A stretch of DNA of 52,973 nucleotides from Pseudomonadota bacterium (GTDB taxonomy: Bacteria > Myxococcota_A > Polyangia > Haliangiales > Haliangiaceae), in assembly GCA_022360315.1 (NCBI GenBank), contig JAKSDA010000610.1:1-52973 (forward strand), in the 5' to 3' direction. The notes beneath the pieces are model-generated. The model was not told the origin of the DNA, did no database searches, and was given only the letters and a program-made list of their open reading frames with translations. Positions within the stretch are counted from its first letter, which is position 1. Each line of letters starts with the position of its first letter. Shown here piece by piece: positions 18,457 through 27,080 of this stretch. The position numbers were made by a program, and so were the translations under genes.

Positions 18457-18470
18457 GGCCGGAAGATAGT

Positions 18471-18487
18471 CGCGGTCTTTGACCGCG
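18471..18487. terminator. Perfect short hairpin between bluB and the glutaredoxin gene
   Basis: CGCGGTC and GACCGCG pair perfectly around a TTT loop. It lies 15 bp before the glutaredoxin start and 184 bp after bluB. It could reduce read-through or affect translation; there is no T tract. Confidence 0.35.
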
Positions 18488-18670
18488 GCAAGCCCGCGAC
18501 CGGCTCGACCACATGCGGTCACTTCGCAAGGGATGCAACCTGACCGCGCGGCCCGACCGCTGTGCGTTCAGTTCTCATCTACAGGCAGAGCCCCGGATAT
18601 CGAGTCCCGGCGATTGGCCTCGCAACAGAAACGCCTCGACTCGATCCACAACTGTAAGATGGGTTTCTGT

Positions 18671-19366
18671 TCAACGCTCAAACACGAACTGTTTAAAGTC
18701 GACTCGTTCCTGCCATCCCGCCCGCTCTAGCTCGGGGGTGATGTGCTCCTGTTCGGGATGGCCCATGCAGAGATACGCGATCAGCCTCCATTGCTGGGGA
18801 ATCTCCATGATGGCGGCGATCTCGTCGGGATCGAGGATGGATACCCACCCCACGCCGATTCCGTGCGCGCGAGCGGCAAGCCACAGGATATTGATGGCCG
18901 AGACCACCGAGTAATGGAGCATTTCCGGCATGGTTTTGCGGCCCAGCCCAGAGCCGAGAACAGAATCCGTATCGGCGAAGACAGCCAGATGGACCGGCGC
19001 ACGATCGAGACCGGCGAGTTTGAGGGTGGCATATAACTTGGCCCGTTCGCCCGCATAGTCGTCGAGGGCGTCCGCGTTGCAGCGCTCGAAGTTGCTCCGT
19101 ACCCGGGCGCGTCGCTCCGGCCGATTGACCTTGACAAATCGCCACGGCTGGCTGTTGCCAACCGACGGCGCAAGAGCCGCCAGTTCGATGAGCGAATCGA
19201 CAATCGCCGGCTCCACCGGATCGGTCCGGAACCGGCGAACATCGCGACGCCAGCGGAACAACTGCTCGAGTTGGCGACGGAATTCGGCGTCGAAGCGCGG
19301 CGGGGTCGCCGCGAAGGTCGGGTCCAACATGTCCGGCACTTTAACGTCGAGCAAGGGCTGCGCCAA
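18671..19366 (-). CDS. bluB: 5,6-dimethylbenzimidazole synthase BluB
   Basis: 231 residues. The nitroreductase-like fold of BluB is recognised by WRRDVRRF near the N-terminus, APSVGNSQPWRFV for flavin binding, and HGIGVGWVSILDP. BluB cleaves reduced FMN with oxygen to make the lower ligand of cobalamin. No other cobalamin gene is close, and no cobalamin riboswitch is seen in the 110-bp gap to the divergent aldehyde dehydrogenase. An in-frame ATG 12 codons in is an alternative start. Confidence 0.9.
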   Translation of the reverse strand: MAQPLLDVKVPDMLDPTFAATPPRFDAEFRRQLEQLFRWRRDVRRFRTDPVEPAIVDSLIELAALAPSVGNSQPWRFVKVNRPERRARVRSNFERCNADALDDYAGERAKLYATLKLAGLDRAPVHLAVFADTDSVLGSGLGRKTMPEMLHYSVVSAINILWLAARAHGIGVGWVSILDPDEIAAIMEIPQQWRLIAYLCMGHPEQEHITPELERAGWQERVDFKQFVFER

Positions 19367-19476
19367 TCCTCGCCGCCCGGCCCGATGCCCTCACCGCACG
19401 ACTGTGGCGAGCTTTCGATGCTCGACGCGATGAGAGTGGTAGTATTCTGCCCCCACACGGATGCCAGGAGGGCCCC

Positions 19477-21018
19477 ATGGCTGTTACCGAGTCGTCCAGC
19501 ACGACTGGTGCTACCGATAATTCGAATGTTATCAATGTCTTGAATCCATCTACCGGCGAGGTGATCGGCTCGGTTCCGATCCACTCGGAAGCCGAGGTCA
19601 ACGCCAGTGTGTCGCGCGCTCGGCAGGCCGCGCAGGATTGGCAGGCCCTGCCCATGCCGGCGCGCAAAAGCGAGCTCGACCAATGGCGCCACGCTCTGGC
19701 CGCACGCGCCGACGACCTCGCCGACCTGATCCATCGAGAAAACGGCAAACCCAGGGTAGACGCCATCGTCGAGGTTGCGATGGCGCTGAATCACTTGCAG
19801 CACGCCACCAACCGCGCCGCAAAAGCGCTCGCACCGCATCGGGTCAGTCCCGGCATCTTGGCCAACTTTCGGGCCAGGATCAGCTACCATCCGCTCGGTG
19901 TGATCGGCGTGATCGGACCGTGGAACTACCCGATATTCACCCCCATGGGCTCGATCGCGTATGCCCTCGCTGCGGGCAATGCGGTGGTGTTTAAGCCTTC
20001 CGAACTCACTCCGCTCATCGGCCGCTTGCTGGCCGATATAGCCGCGCGTACCATGAGCGTGCCCAATCTGGTCCAGGTCGTCACGGGCGGCGGAACGACC
20101 GGCGCCGCACTGGCCCGATCGGCAGTCGATAAGGTAGCATTTACCGGCTCGTCGGCCACCGGTCGCAAAGTCATGGCCGCCGCGTCCGAAAATCTCACCC
20201 CGGTTCTGATGGAGCTGGGCGGCAAAGATCCCCTCATTGTCGCCGGTGACGCCGATGTGGATAAAGCAGCTGAAGCCGCGCTATTCGGCGCTCTGAGCAA
20301 CGCAGGGCAGGCGTGCATCTCGGTCGAGCGCGCCTACGTGGCCAATTCGGTATACGACCAGTTTGTGTCGAGAGTGGTCGATGGCGCCAAACGTATTCGC
20401 ATCGGAGGGGAAGACGCCGATATCGGCGCGATGACCCGCTCCGAGCAGATCGACATCATACGCGAGCACATCAGCGATGCGCTCGATAAAGGCGCCAGAG
20501 CTGTGGTCGGCGGTGTCGATACAGTGGACGGCAACTTCGTGCGTCCAACCGTTCTGGTCGACGTGACCGCAGACATGAAGATCATGCAAGAAGAGACCTT
20601 CGGTCCGGTCTTGCCCATCATCGAGGTGCAAGACGCCGAAGAGGGGGTACGCCAGGCCAACCAGACTGACTTTGGCCTGGGCTCGTCGATATTTGGTACC
20701 GAGCGGGTGCGCGAGCTAGCAGACAGAATTCGCGCCGGGATGACGTCGATCAATTCGGTTCTTGCCTACAGTGCCATTCCCTCCCTGCCCTTCGGCGGGG
20801 TCGGCGAATCGGGCTTCGGTCGCATTCACGGCGACGAGGGCTTGCGCGAGTTCACCCGTACCAAATCGACTGTCGAGCAGCGCTTTGCCTCACCGATCGA
20901 CCTGCTCAGTTTCAACTTGCCGGCCAATACGTATGACCGGGTACGCAGCCTGATCAAAAGGCTCTACGGCGGCGGGGTGGTCGATCGCGCCAGCTCGATG
21001 ATCAGCAAGCTATTCTAA
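19477..21018 (+). CDS. NAD(P)-dependent aldehyde dehydrogenase
   Basis: 513 residues, full length for the family. Key residues are Asn150 in PWNYP, Glu246 in MELGGK and the nucleophile Cys280 in NAGQAC; the cofactor-binding FTGSSATG precedes them. The ATG has AGGAGG five bases upstream. It oxidises an aldehyde to the acid in the cytoplasm. The C-terminal 45 residues resemble the hydrophobic/basic tail seen in fatty-aldehyde-type members, but I cannot fix the substrate. It is divergent from bluB and precedes the allantoicase gene by 287 bp. Confidence 0.9.
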   Translation: MAVTESSSTTGATDNSNVINVLNPSTGEVIGSVPIHSEAEVNASVSRARQAAQDWQALPMPARKSELDQWRHALAARADDLADLIHRENGKPRVDAIVEVAMALNHLQHATNRAAKALAPHRVSPGILANFRARISYHPLGVIGVIGPWNYPIFTPMGSIAYALAAGNAVVFKPSELTPLIGRLLADIAARTMSVPNLVQVVTGGGTTGAALARSAVDKVAFTGSSATGRKVMAAASENLTPVLMELGGKDPLIVAGDADVDKAAEAALFGALSNAGQACISVERAYVANSVYDQFVSRVVDGAKRIRIGGEDADIGAMTRSEQIDIIREHISDALDKGARAVVGGVDTVDGNFVRPTVLVDVTADMKIMQEETFGPVLPIIEVQDAEEGVRQANQTDFGLGSSIFGTERVRELADRIRAGMTSINSVLAYSAIPSLPFGGVGESGFGRIHGDEGLREFTRTKSTVEQRFASPIDLLSFNLPANTYDRVRSLIKRLYGGGVVDRASSMISKLF

Positions 21019-21257
21019 AACCAAAACGCCAAACACTGACAAACCCGCTACGAGAACGAGCAATTTCGTGCAGATTGCGAGCGTACCCGCATCGGCGCCC
21101 AGCGCACTTGCAGGATGGAGTCATTGGTCGTCGGGTAGACTCTCCAGGCGGGCGCCGGTCAGGTCACAGTGGCCGGGCAGCTGCGCCACGCTGCGCATTC
21201 CCAGTAGCAAGAGCGGGACGATGGCCTCTGCACCGCCGATTCTTCTATGATAAGGAT

Positions 21258-21297
21258 GCCCACTTCGGCAGACCCGAGTGGGCTCTTCCTCTGCCGA
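21258..21297 (+). promoter_or_regulatory. Two mutually exclusive hairpins before the allantoicase start
   Basis: Stem A pairs 21258-21268 with 21274-21283 (ten pairs, one bulged T, five-base loop). Stem B pairs TCGGCAGA (21265-21272) with TCTGCCGA (21290-21297), eight perfect pairs. They share bases 21265-21272, so only one can form. Stem B ends eight bases before the ATG. The layout is that of a conformational leader switch; function is inferred. Confidence 0.45.
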
Positions 21298-21305
21298 CAA
21301 TAGCT

Positions 21306-22850
21306 ATGAGTAACTTTCTCGACCTGGTAGACCTGGTATCTGAAACAGTAGGCGGCGCAGTGCTGGCCGCGAGCGACGAGTTTTTTGCGCCCAAAGAGAA
21401 CCTCCTCAAGGCCAGCGAGGCCCGATGGATCGCGGACAAGTACACCGATCGCGGCAAGTGGATGGACGGGTGGGAGACCAGGCGACGGCGCAGTCCCGGC
21501 CACGACTGGGTCATCGTCCGCCTGGGCCTGGCCGGCGCCCTTCGCGGCGTGGTCATCGATACTCGCCACTTTCGTGGCAACTACCCCGATTCATGCTCGA
21601 TCGACGTGTGCACTCTGCCCGGCAATCCGAGCACCGAAGAACTGCTGACCGATGGCATTCCGTGGCGGGAGGTATTGCCTCAGTCCAAGCTCGACGGCCA
21701 CGCCAAGAACAAATTCGAGATCGACGATCCAGCCGGTATCAACACCCGGGTGACCCACCTGCGGCTCAATGTCCATCCCGACGGCGGCGTGGCCCGACTC
21801 CGGGTCCACGGAGAGGTCATCCCCGATTGGGATTACATCGACTTTCGGGGCGGCCGCATCGATCTGGCCTCGATTGAGAACGGCGGCCGGGTATTGGCGC
21901 AGAGCGACATGTTCTTCGGCAGCAGCCATAACCTCATCATGCCCGGACCGGCACGCGACATGAGCGAAGGCTGGGATACCCGCCGACGGCGCGGCCCCGG
22001 TAATGATTGGGCGATCATCAAACTGGGCGCGCGTGGCACCATCGACCGGCTCGAGGTCGATACCACCCACTTTGTCGGCAACGCGCCGGGATCGTGCAGT
22101 GTCGAGTCGTGCACGGTGCCCCGGGATCGCGACGGCGACGTCGGTTTTTTGACCAGTGGATACTGCAATTGGAAGCCGTTTTTGCCCGAAGTGCCGCTCC
22201 AGCCCAACAGCCGGCAGTTTTTCGAGCAAGAGATCGTCGGAGCCGAACCGGTCACGCACGTTCGCTTCAACATCTATCCCGACGGTGGGGTGGCCCGTTT
22301 GCGGCTCTACGGTACCACGCAGCGTTCGGCCGGCATTCGCTCGGCTCTGGCCCGGTTGAACGCGTCCAGCGATGAGGAATTCGAGACCGATATGCTGGCC
22401 TGCTGCGGATCTTCTGCATGGGGCCAGGCGATGGCCGAGGCGCGGCCGTTTGCCGATGTGGCTTCGCTCGTGCGCACCGCCGACCAGGCGTGGTCGAAGC
22501 TGGACAAGTTCGACTGGCTCGAGGCATTTGCTGCCCATCCCCGCATCGGCGAGAGCAAAGAGGGAGGGGACCGATCGATCAGCTGGTCCCGGAACGAGCA
22601 ATCCGGACTGGCCAACGCCAGTGACGCCGAACTCGATAGACTCGCCGAGGCCAACCGCTCCTACTACGAGCAGTTCGGCTACACATTCATCGTGTACGCC
22701 TCAGGCAAATCCGCAGCCAAGATGCTGTCCTTATTGCGCGAGCGACTCGACAACGACGCCGATGAGGAGCTCAAGATCGCTGCCGAAGAGCAGCGCAAGA
22801 TCACCCGGGTCCGGCTGGGCAAGTTGCTCCGCTCCAAAAGCGACCACTAG
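21306..22850 (+). CDS. Fused allantoicase / OHCU decarboxylase
   Basis: 514 residues. The first 340 contain the two allantoicase repeats, each with GWETRRRR-type or GWDTRRRR-type plus DW and later THLRLN/THVRFN and PDGGVARLR. From about residue 345 an OHCU decarboxylase domain follows, with the catalytic His in HPRIGE (H411) and WSRNEQSG. Allantoicase splits allantoate to ureidoglycolate and urea; OHCU decarboxylase makes (S)-allantoin earlier in uric-acid breakdown. The two steps are not consecutive, so the fusion may serve coordinated expression. No uricase or allantoinase gene is in the window. The start at 21306 lacks a clear Shine-Dalgarno and follows two competing hairpins. Confidence 0.88.
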   Translation: MSNFLDLVDLVSETVGGAVLAASDEFFAPKENLLKASEARWIADKYTDRGKWMDGWETRRRRSPGHDWVIVRLGLAGALRGVVIDTRHFRGNYPDSCSIDVCTLPGNPSTEELLTDGIPWREVLPQSKLDGHAKNKFEIDDPAGINTRVTHLRLNVHPDGGVARLRVHGEVIPDWDYIDFRGGRIDLASIENGGRVLAQSDMFFGSSHNLIMPGPARDMSEGWDTRRRRGPGNDWAIIKLGARGTIDRLEVDTTHFVGNAPGSCSVESCTVPRDRDGDVGFLTSGYCNWKPFLPEVPLQPNSRQFFEQEIVGAEPVTHVRFNIYPDGGVARLRLYGTTQRSAGIRSALARLNASSDEEFETDMLACCGSSAWGQAMAEARPFADVASLVRTADQAWSKLDKFDWLEAFAAHPRIGESKEGGDRSISWSRNEQSGLANASDAELDRLAEANRSYYEQFGYTFIVYASGKSAAKMLSLLRERLDNDADEELKIAAEEQRKITRVRLGKLLRSKSDH

Positions 22851-23222
22851 CCCTGCTCGATTTCGACTGGCTGGATTTCCACGTATTGAGATCGGTCGAC
22901 CATTGGCTGGCCGGACAAACGTATCGCGCGTTGTTGATTCCGTCGGCATGAAATGTAGGTATATGTGGCGCTCTGTGAGTTTATCCTGCAATGGTGGGCT
23001 AGCCTGGGCTAGCCGGGATTTGTAAATGGTTGAGTTGGAATGTACTACCTTCGTGGATTGCAGTGAATCTAACACCTTTATCGTTCAATGATACTTGTGT
23101 TCTCTCGTGTGTAATAGACTGTAATGGGCAAACCTGAATTACGGTGCTAAGGTATCGACTTCTACCTTGTCGATTATCAGTCATGTCACAAGGAATAGTG
23201 CAAAACGATATAAGGGGTTAAA
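22851..23222 (+). promoter_or_regulatory. A+T-richer intergenic region with tandem palindromic GGGCTAGCC
   Basis: 372 bp without a gene. GGGCTAGCC occurs twice, at 22996-23004 and 23006-23014, ten bases apart, so both palindromic GGCTAGCC cores face the same side of the helix. AAGGGG lies just before the metalloprotease ATG. I assume a regulated promoter for that gene; no -10/-35 pair is convincing. Confidence 0.4.
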
Positions 23223-24062
23223 ATGAAGAAGTATATCAATGACACCATGTTCGGCATCAGGTTTGTCATGGGCGCGGCTGTTGCGGCGATTCTGGCCACT
23301 GGTTGTGGGGGTGAGGAGCTCGACGTCGACAGCAATCGTATCGACCTGTCGTTCGAGGAGTTCATGGAAATGGTCTACCAGGAGCCCTGGCAGGGAGGGG
23401 TATACATTTTTGACGGTGATCTGCCACTCGAGAACATGGAGCGCGTCACCGAGTATTACGAATCGTTCGTGTCCGGTCCGGCCCTGGCGGTCAACACGGT
23501 TGGCGGCGTTGACGACAAGTGGAGTAATACTGAAAAACTGAATTTAACGTACTGCGTCAGCGACAACTTTGGCGCGCGTAAAACCGAGTTGGTAAACGCG
23601 ATGAACGCGGCAACAGGGGAATGGGAAGCTGCTGCAGACATCAATTTCATCTACGACTCGTCGCAGGATTCCGATTGCACTGCGAGCAACAACAATGTCG
23701 TATTCGACGTCCGCTTGGTCACCGGCCAATCGTATCTGGCGCGGGCGTTTTTTCCCAGCTCGTCGCGCTCGGCGCGCAACATTCTGGTCGACGAGGATGC
23801 ATTCACGTCGAGCTACCCGCTGGTCGGCATCATGCGCCACGAACTCGGCCATGCGCTGGGTTTCCGCCACGAACACACCCGTATCGAGGCGTTTTTGGCC
23901 ACCGGGCTGTTTTGCATCGAGAACCTCAGCTATCGCAACCTGACCGATTATGATCAGGGCTCGACCATGCATTATCCGCAGTGCGGCGGCACCAACAGTA
24001 CGCTGGCCCTGTCCGATCTCGACAAACAAGGCGCCGCTTCGCTCTACGGCAATCCGTCATGA
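23223..24062 (+). CDS. M57-type metalloprotease lipoprotein
   Basis: 279 residues. The signal peptide ends at Cys28 (ATGC), indicating a lipoprotein. The zinc site is HELGHALGFRHEH starting at His206: HExxH plus a third His four residues on and a further His, as in the metzincin-like M57 (HEIGH) peptidases. A STMHYPQC segment, comparable to the Met-turn, follows. The region between residues 30 and 100 resembles a short propeptide. It probably acts at the cell surface or after release. The ATG has AAGGGG six bases upstream. Converges on recN with a 30-bp gap. Confidence 0.85.
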   Translation: MKKYINDTMFGIRFVMGAAVAAILATGCGGEELDVDSNRIDLSFEEFMEMVYQEPWQGGVYIFDGDLPLENMERVTEYYESFVSGPALAVNTVGGVDDKWSNTEKLNLTYCVSDNFGARKTELVNAMNAATGEWEAAADINFIYDSSQDSDCTASNNNVVFDVRLVTGQSYLARAFFPSSSRSARNILVDEDAFTSSYPLVGIMRHELGHALGFRHEHTRIEAFLATGLFCIENLSYRNLTDYDQGSTMHYPQCGGTNSTLALSDLDKQGAASLYGNPS

Positions 24063-24069
24063 GTACCTG

Positions 24070-24092
24070 CGAGCCCGGGCCTGGCCCGCGGG
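24070..24092. terminator. GC-rich hairpin between convergent metalloprotease and recN genes
   Basis: CCCG at 24074-24077 pairs with CGGG at 24089-24092, extended by two GC pairs past a bulge. It fills the 30-bp gap between the two stop codons. It lacks T tracts, so only weak evidence for termination. Confidence 0.3.
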
Positions 24093-25778
24093 TCACACGC
24101 TCGGTCTGTGTTTGGCGGCGGCCTTGAGCATGGCCGCGGCGTGGGCGCGGGCGCTCGCGGTGATCTCGACACCGCCGAGCATGCGGGCCATTTCGTCGCG
24201 GCGTTCTTTGCCGGTCAAGGTGCGCACTGCCGTCTCGGTCCGGCCGTCGACTTCGTACTTCGATACGTGAAAGTGCTGGTCGGCAAAGGCCACGATCTGC
24301 GGCAGATGGGTGACGCAAAGGACCTGCCTTTGGTCACCGAGGGCGCGGATCTGATGACCGACGACCTCGGCGGTCGCTCCGCCGATGCCGGTGTCCACTT
24401 CGTCGAACACGTAGGTCGCTACTTCGTCGGCCCGGCGCAAACACAATTTGAGTGCCAGCATGATGCGCGAAAGTTCACCGCCCGAGGCGATGCGCGCCAG
24501 TGCCTTGGCATCCTCGCCCTTGTTGGAGGCGAGCAAAAACTCGACTCGGTCGGCGCCGTCGGGCCCGAGCGGGCGGGGCTCGAGTGCCACGCTCAACATC
24601 GCACCAACCATCCCCAGCTCGGCCAGCGCGGCGCCAACTCGGTCCGATAGCTGATCGGCAGCCCGGCGGCGCGACTCGGTCAGTACAGCTGCTGCACTGC
24701 GCGCCGCGTTCTCCGCCGTGGCCCGCGCTCGCTCGAGCTCGGCCAGACGCTCGTCGCGGTGCTCGAGGCGCTCGAGCTCGGCGCGCAACTGGCCAGCACG
24801 GTCCAGGACCGCTGCCACATCGCCGCCGTGCTTGCGCTGCAGTCGGTGGAGCAAAGCCAGGCGGTCCTCGACCTCGGCCAACCGCGCCGGTTCGCTGTCG
24901 AGATTCTCGGCATACTGGCGCAGAGCACGCGCTGTCTCCTCGGCCAATACCCGGGCTTCCTCGAGCTGCTCGAATAGTTCGGTCAGACTGCGATCCACAT
25001 CGATGAGCCGCTCGAGCTCGCGCGCGGCCAGGCCCAGGCTCTCGACCGCTGCCCCCTCACCGGCGTATAACAGGCTTTCGGCGCGCCGCGCTGCACTGTC
25101 CAGCCGATCGACAGATTGCAGTCGCTTGCGTTCGGCGTCCAGCTCCTCGTCCTCGTTTTCACTCAGCTGCGCGGCCTCGATCTCTTCTAGTTGAAAACGC
25201 AGATATTCGATCCGATCGGCGAGCTGGGCGGGATCGCCACCGAGCTCGGCGATAGCCGACTCGGCCTCGCGTATGACTGCATGGGCCGCGCGCATGGTCT
25301 CGAGTTCGCGGTCGTTGCGGGCAAAGGCGTCGAGGATGTCGCGATGTCGGCGGGCGTCGGCCAGGCCCTGGTGCTGGTGCTGACCGGACAGTTCGACCAG
25401 ATAGCTGCCCAGTTCGGCGAGCCGTTTGGCCGTGGTCAACGCGCCGTTGACGTAGGTGCGGCTGCGTCCACCGCGCTGGATGACCCGGCGTATCAGGACG
25501 TCGCCTTCGCCTTCGGGCAGGCCGGCGCTTTTCAGTACGTCGCGCACCTTGCCGTCGAGATCGCCGGGGATTTCGAAAATGGCCTCGACCACGGCCTCTT
25601 TGGCGCCGGCGCGCGGAATATCGGCGCTGGCCCGGCCGCCGCGCAACAGGTTGACCGCCTCGACGATGAGTGATTTGCCGGCGCCGGTCTCGCCGGTGAG
25701 CGCGACAAAGCCGTCGCCAAAGTCCATGGCGACGTCGGACAGAATGGCGAAGTTGGTGACCCGAAGATGGCGGAGCAT
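24093..25778 (-). CDS. recN: DNA repair ATPase RecN
   Basis: 561 residues. SMC-like layout: the N-terminal MLRHLRVTNFAI with Walker A GETGAGKS, two long Ala/Glu/Arg-rich coiled-coil arms, then GGELSR signature and FDEVDTGIGG Walker B. RecN acts early in double-strand break repair. The ATG at 25778 has GAGG six bases upstream and begins at the conserved family start; a GTG at 25793 would overlap the nadK stop as GTGA. Either way the two genes are tightly linked. No LexA-like box could be assigned. Confidence 0.92.
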   Translation of the reverse strand: MLRHLRVTNFAILSDVAMDFGDGFVALTGETGAGKSLIVEAVNLLRGGRASADIPRAGAKEAVVEAIFEIPGDLDGKVRDVLKSAGLPEGEGDVLIRRVIQRGGRSRTYVNGALTTAKRLAELGSYLVELSGQHQHQGLADARRHRDILDAFARNDRELETMRAAHAVIREAESAIAELGGDPAQLADRIEYLRFQLEEIEAAQLSENEDEELDAERKRLQSVDRLDSAARRAESLLYAGEGAAVESLGLAARELERLIDVDRSLTELFEQLEEARVLAEETARALRQYAENLDSEPARLAEVEDRLALLHRLQRKHGGDVAAVLDRAGQLRAELERLEHRDERLAELERARATAENAARSAAAVLTESRRRAADQLSDRVGAALAELGMVGAMLSVALEPRPLGPDGADRVEFLLASNKGEDAKALARIASGGELSRIMLALKLCLRRADEVATYVFDEVDTGIGGATAEVVGHQIRALGDQRQVLCVTHLPQIVAFADQHFHVSKYEVDGRTETAVRTLTGKERRDEMARMLGGVEITASARAHAAAMLKAAAKHRPSV

Positions 25779-25789
25779 GGTGTGCCTCG

Positions 25790-26680
25790 TCACGAGGAGT
25801 GGGGCTGATCGGGCTCGCTGAAGCGAGCCGGGCGCGCGTCCCAGTGCAACTTTTCGCGCAAGACGTCAAAGTAGCGTTTGTCCGAATCAAACAGCAAGAG
25901 CGGTCGCTCGGCCGCGGTGATGTCGATCCGGTCGCCGGGCTGGAGCGAGTGACCCCACTGGCCATCGACAGTGAGCACGGCGCCGCGCGTGTGACCGGTG
26001 GGTTTTATGCTGACTGTGGCGGCCGCAGGCACGACCAGCGGCCGACTGGTGAGCGAGTGGGCACAGATCGGAGTGATCGCCATGGCTTTTTGCCCGGGCA
26101 TGAGGATCGGTCCCCCGGCCGCCAGATTGTGCGCGGTCGAGCCGGTCGGAGTACATACCACCAGGCCGTCAGCCCGATATACCGAGATCAGATCATCGCC
26201 GATCGTGGTCTCGATTTCGATGAGGCGGGCCATCGAGCCCTGATGTACGACTGCGTCATTGAGCGCCGTCCGCTGCACCATGTCACCGCCGCTCGGCCGA
26301 TAGGTCAAGGCCAGGCGCATGCGCTCGCTGGCACCCAGTTTGCCGGCGAGCGCGTCGGACAGGGCCTGTTGGGCCTCGGTGGGATCAAACCCGGTCAAGA
26401 ATCCCAGCCGGCCCAAATTGATGCCCAAAATCGGCACCGCCCGGTCGGCGATCAGTGCATTGGCGCCGAGAATCGTACCGTCGCCGCCCAGCACCACCGC
26501 CAGGTCGATCTCGGTACCGATCTGCTCGCGCGGAACGATCATAACGCCCTCCTCGGCCACTCCGTCCTCGTCGGCGACCACTGGCAGGTGGCCTTCGCCG
26601 CGCAACCAGGGCACGAGCTCGGCGAGGATTTCCCGGCTCTCGGCACTCCCTGGCTTGAGTATAAAACCGATCCGCTTCAC
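25790..26680 (-). CDS. nadK: NAD kinase
   Basis: 296 residues, normal length. The GGDGT motif, the following NLGRLGFLT and the C-terminal GSTAHNLAAGGPI loop identify the ATP-NAD kinase that makes NADP. It is the first gene of a nadK-recN unit, an arrangement common in many bacteria. The upstream 400-bp region is shared with a divergent membrane-protein gene and holds two copies of a 36-bp repeat. Confidence 0.93.
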   Translation of the reverse strand: MKRIGFILKPGSAESREILAELVPWLRGEGHLPVVADEDGVAEEGVMIVPREQIGTEIDLAVVLGGDGTILGANALIADRAVPILGINLGRLGFLTGFDPTEAQQALSDALAGKLGASERMRLALTYRPSGGDMVQRTALNDAVVHQGSMARLIEIETTIGDDLISVYRADGLVVCTPTGSTAHNLAAGGPILMPGQKAMAITPICAHSLTSRPLVVPAAATVSIKPTGHTRGAVLTVDGQWGHSLQPGDRIDITAAERPLLLFDSDKRYFDVLREKLHWDARPARFSEPDQPHSS

Positions 26681-26862
26681 AGATGCTCCTTGGGCTCAGC
26701 AACCTGGATACGATACAGAGGAGTAACACAGGTCCCGGCCGCGCGGGTACCTCCTCACCGTCCGACGCCCGACCACTGCCCGTTGCACTGCGATCGAGTA
26801 GCCGGTCGCCCCGGGCGCCGGCTCGGTAAGAAATTCGCTCGCTCCGCATTGCTTGCCGGGGT

Positions 26863-26971
26863 GTCGGGCCGCAGAGCGAAGTCGAGTGCAATTGTCAGAC
26901 TGCGACGCATGCCAGCAGCAACGTCAATGCACTTGGTCGGGCCGCAGAGCGAAGTCGAGTGCAATTGTCAG
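26863..26971. repeat. Two identical 36-bp direct repeats around a 37-bp spacer
   Basis: Copy one is 26863-26898 and copy two 26936-26971; they begin GTCGGGCCGCAG and end GCAATTGTCAG and appear identical over 36 bp. The period is 73 bp. They sit in the 400-bp gap between nadK and the divergent membrane-protein gene (26681-27080), which otherwise shows nothing recognisable. The geometry equals one CRISPR unit, but there is a single spacer and no cas gene, so regulatory or duplicated sequence is as likely. Confidence 0.7.
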
Positions 26972-27080
26972 GGGCCCGGCTGTTGAACATAATGCATGCG
27001 TAGAAACAATCGTCGGCCAAAATAAGCCTGGGCGAGATTTCTCGCGTTCTACACGACCCACCGCACTGGAGAGCTCAACT

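Noticed and set aside
19367..19476. Cobalamin riboswitch before bluB
   Set aside because: The gap is only 110 bp and no B12-box sequence or long leader could be found.
21591..22601. 336-codon minus-strand frame opposite the allantoicase fusion
   Set aside because: The plus-strand protein is recognised over its whole length, so this is a shadow.
26863..26971. CRISPR array
   Set aside because: Only two repeats and one spacer, no cas genes within the window and no clear leader; kept as a repeat only.
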